Assembly (NCBI GenBank): GCA_965200975.1
Contig: OZ241740.1
Location: 620,001-684,000 of the forward strand
Length of the DNA stretch: 64,000 nucleotides
DNA from: S5-327 sp965200975
Lineage (GTDB): Bacteria; Chloroflexota; Dehalococcoidia; Lucifugimonadales; Australimonadaceae
Reading direction: 5' to 3'
The position numbers and the translations under genes were made by a program. Of the stretch, positions 61,844 to 64,000 are shown piece by piece; the stretch's first letter is position 1, and each line of letters begins with the position of its first letter. Below the pieces are notes generated by a model. It was not told the origin of the DNA. It searched no databases and saw only the letters and a list, made by a program, of their open reading frames with translations.

Positions 61844-63124
61844 GTGGATCAACTCGTTCTGGAGCCTATCCGCCTCGTCGACGGCGTCGTCGCGTTGCCG
61901 GGATCCAAGAGTCTCTCCAACCGGATTCTCCTGCTCTCCGCGCTGACCGAGGGCGTTACGCGCGTCCACAATCTGCTGGATAGCGACGACACGAGGCATA
62001 TGATCGATGCGCTTCAGGCGCTGGGGATTGCTCTCGATGTCTCGGACGACCGCGCCAGTTGCGTGGTTAGCAGCGCGGGGGGCCCTTTCCCTGCTGAGAG
62101 CGGCGAACTGTTTCTCGGGAACGCGGGCACCGCGGTGAGGCCGCTGTGCGCTGCGCTCTGCCTTGGCCGCGGAGTCTTCACCGTATCCGGAGACGCGAGC
62201 ATGCAGCAGCGTCCTATCGACGACCTCGTCGACGCACTGCGCCAACTGGGCGCCGTCATCGAGTATTTGGGCGCTCCGGGATGCCCTCCGCTTCGGATTA
62301 CGGCGGCAGGCCTCCAGGGCGACCACGTCTCGATCGACGGAAGCACTTCGAGCCAGTTCCTGACGGCGCTGCTGATCGTGGCGCCGCTCATCGGTCAGGA
62401 GCTTCTCATCGAAGTCGAGGGCGATCTGGTCTCGAAGCCGTACATCGACCTCACCCTCGACGTGATGAAGAGGTTTGGCGTGAGCGTGGAGCGCAACGGG
62501 AGTCAGTCCTTCCGCATTCCTGGCGGCCAGCGTTACCGGTCGCCGGGGGACGCGCTCGTGGAGGGCGACGCTTCCTCTGCGACGTACTTCCTGTCGGCTG
62601 CGGCGATCCGGGGAGGCGCGGTGAAAGTATTGGGGGTGGGCTCAGAGAGCGTGCAGGGGGATGTTCTGCACGCTGAGGTGCTCAAACAGATGGGAGCGGT
62701 GGTGAGGCGCGGGCCCGATTGGATAGAGGTCGGCAGGGGCGAGCTTCGAGGGATCGACGTCGATCTCGGACACATTCCCGACGCAGCGATGACCGTGGCG
62801 GTGACGGCGCTGTTTGCGAAAGGCGCAAGCGCGATTCGAAACGTGGGCAACTGGCGGTTCAAGGAGACCGATAGGCTTGCCGCGATGGCGACCGAACTGC
62901 GCAAGGTAGGCGCCGAGGTTGTGGAGGGCGAGGACTTTCTCGAGATCGTCCCGCCGGCGCGGATACGGAGCGCCGCCATCGACACATACAACGATCACCG
63001 CATGGCGATGTGCTTTTCGCTCGCCGCCCTGGGGGATGCGGAGGTCGCCATCAACAACCCGGGCTGCGTCTCCAAGACGTTTCCGGAGTACTTTGACCTC
63101 TTAGGGCAGGTCTCGCATCGCTAG
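61844..63124 (+). CDS. aroA: 3-phosphoshikimate 1-carboxyvinyltransferase (EPSP synthase)
   Basis: AroA condenses shikimate-3-phosphate and PEP in the shikimate pathway. The 426-residue protein has the PGSKSLSNR loop (Lys and Arg contact PEP), LFLGNAGTAVRPL (the Gly-Pro region of class I enzymes), and the C-terminal YNDHRMAMCFSLAAL. GTG start 61844. The stop overlaps that of convergent lepA on the palindrome CTAG. No other aro gene is near. Confidence 0.95.
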   Translation: MDQLVLEPIRLVDGVVALPGSKSLSNRILLLSALTEGVTRVHNLLDSDDTRHMIDALQALGIALDVSDDRASCVVSSAGGPFPAESGELFLGNAGTAVRPLCAALCLGRGVFTVSGDASMQQRPIDDLVDALRQLGAVIEYLGAPGCPPLRITAAGLQGDHVSIDGSTSSQFLTALLIVAPLIGQELLIEVEGDLVSKPYIDLTLDVMKRFGVSVERNGSQSFRIPGGQRYRSPGDALVEGDASSATYFLSAAAIRGGAVKVLGVGSESVQGDVLHAEVLKQMGAVVRRGPDWIEVGRGELRGIDVDLGHIPDAAMTVAVTALFAKGASAIRNVGNWRFKETDRLAAMATELRKVGAEVVEGEDFLEIVPPARIRSAAIDTYNDHRMAMCFSLAALGDAEVAINNPGCVSKTFPEYFDLLGQVSHR

Positions 63125-64000
63125 CGGTCCATCTTGAGGACGGCGAGGAACGCCTCCTGGGGCACGTCGACGCGGCCCACCCGCTTCATGCGCTTCTTCC
63201 CCTCAGCCTGCTTTTCGAGCAGTTTGCGCTTGCGCGTGACGTCTCCGCCGTAGCATTTCGCGAGCACGTTCTTGCGCAGCGCGTGCACGGTCTCGCGGGC
63301 AATGATCTTGCTCCCCACCGCCGCCTGGATGGGCACCTCGAAGAGCTGGCGGGGTATGAGCTTGCGCAGCTGCTGCACGAGCGCCCGGCCCTGGTGGTAC
63401 GCCCTGTCCCGGTGTGTGATGAGCGAGAGCGCGTCGACCGGCACCTGGTTAACCAGAATGTCGAGCCGCACCAGCGGCGCGGCCCGGTAACCGCTGAACG
63501 AATAATCGAGAGAGGCGTAGCCGCGACTGCGCGTCTTCACCTGGTCGTAGAAGTCGACAAGCACTTCCGCAAGGGGCAAGTAGGCTTCGACGACGACGCG
63601 CGGGTCGGATGAGGGAGGCGAGTCGTTCCCTGTCGGCGCGCCCGTCGCCGCGTCGAGATACTCGGTGCGCTTGAACTCGCCGCGCTTGGCGTTGACGAGC
63701 TCCATCATGGCGCCGATGAAGCGCGAGGGAGTAAGAAGCGAAATCTCGAGCCACGGCTCCTCGACGAATTGCGATTCGCCCCCCGTCGGCAAGTCCGTAG
63801 GACGGGAGATCTCGCGCACCGAGTCGTCGTTCATCGTCGCCTTATAGACGACGCTCGGAGCGGTGACCACGAGATCCATGCCGTACTCGCGTTCGAGGCG
63901 CTCTTGAACGATCTCCATATGGAGCAGGCCGAGGAATCCGCACCGGAACCCGGGGCCGAGCGCCGCCGAATTCTCCGGCTCGTACACCAGAGCGGCGTCG
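63121..64000 (-). CDS. lepA: Elongation factor 4, C-terminal part (cut by window edge)
   Basis: LepA/EF4 is a ribosome-associated translational GTPase that helps with back-translocation or ribosome biogenesis. The visible 292 residues cover domain III to the end: GFLGLLHMEIVQERLEREY, EPWLEISLLTP and the conserved LepA C-terminal domain ending GGDVTRKRKLLEKQAEGKKRMKR. The frame is open to the right edge, and the GTPase domain is outside the window. Confidence 0.95.
   Translation of the reverse strand, partial: DAALVYEPENSAALGPGFRCGFLGLLHMEIVQERLEREYGMDLVVTAPSVVYKATMNDDSVREISRPTDLPTGGESQFVEEPWLEISLLTPSRFIGAMMELVNAKRGEFKRTEYLDAATGAPTGNDSPPSSDPRVVVEAYLPLAEVLVDFYDQVKTRSRGYASLDYSFSGYRAAPLVRLDILVNQVPVDALSLITHRDRAYHQGRALVQQLRKLIPRQLFEVPIQAAVGSKIIARETVHALRKNVLAKCYGGDVTRKRKLLEKQAEGKKRMKRVGRVDVPQEAFLAVLKMDR

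Overview
The window is GC-rich, densely coded bacterial DNA. Housekeeping genes (gcvPB, trmI, nuoA, miaB, nadC, rarA, lspA, rluD-type, gltX, gmk, aroA, lepA) are mixed with many catabolic and uptake genes: tripartite tricarboxylate transporters, Rieske oxygenases, amidohydrolases, short-chain dehydrogenases, class II aldolases and lutABC. The mix suggests an aerobic, heterotrophic Chloroflexota lineage of the Dehalococcoidia/SAR202 kind. This is inferred from gene content and lipoprotein style; there is no rRNA gene to confirm it.

Layout. 0-3.6 kb: the end of gcvPB, a selenocysteine-containing AhpE-like peroxiredoxin whose UGA is followed by a SECIS-like hairpin, trmI, nuoA, tRNA-Ser(GCT) and a protease fragment. 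3.6-16.7 kb: miaB, nadC with a beta-propeller lipoprotein, a HAD phosphatase, a small AtzG-like protein with an amidase, two convergent class II aldolases with an MFS transporter, DUF488, a fused MoaD-MoaE, rarA and rtcB. 16.7-17.1 kb: a probable structured RNA carrying a 23-codon ORF and ending in a terminator. 17-25.7 kb: amidohydrolase, threonine aldolase, lspA, a pseudouridine synthase, a fused TctA-TctB permease, a cyclase-family hydrolase and a Rieske oxygenase. 25.8-31.9 kb: a large RecB-like nuclease/RNase H-like/SF1 helicase fusion, a TIGR00266 protein, gltX and tRNA-Gln(CTG). 32-37.7 kb: a VWA lipoprotein divergent from an XRE-TM-TPR regulator, then a second Rieske oxygenase and amidohydrolase.

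37.7-48.4 kb is the most accessory part. It has REP-like hairpin repeats, a ThDP enzyme, a 1-kb insertion with a GIY-YIG/DUF4357 nuclease between 46-bp direct repeats (one copy is the 3' end of an MFS gene), an FAD oxidoreductase, a DUF433/PIN-like toxin-antitoxin pair, a methyltransferase, two SDRs, a cysteine-less HesB-like protein and RidA. Three genes here (FAD oxidoreductase, toxin, SDR) each carry one apparent frameshift. 48.4-55.4 kb holds three tandem TctC-like lipoproteins, each with its own promoter-like sequence and terminator, followed by a second TctA-TctB fusion. 55.5-64 kb: aldo/keto reductase, lutABC, an SDR, gmk, aroA and the C-terminal part of lepA.

The metabolic theme is scavenging of small carboxylates and aromatic or other organic acids: solute capture by TctC lipoproteins, uptake by fused TctA-B permeases, oxidation by Rieske enzymes, decarboxylation or hydrolysis by amidohydrolases, and lactate oxidation by LutABC. 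The most notable observations are the selenoprotein peroxiredoxin, the GIY-YIG insertion at a gene 3' end, two dispersed intergenic repeat families and the uncharacterised structured RNA.
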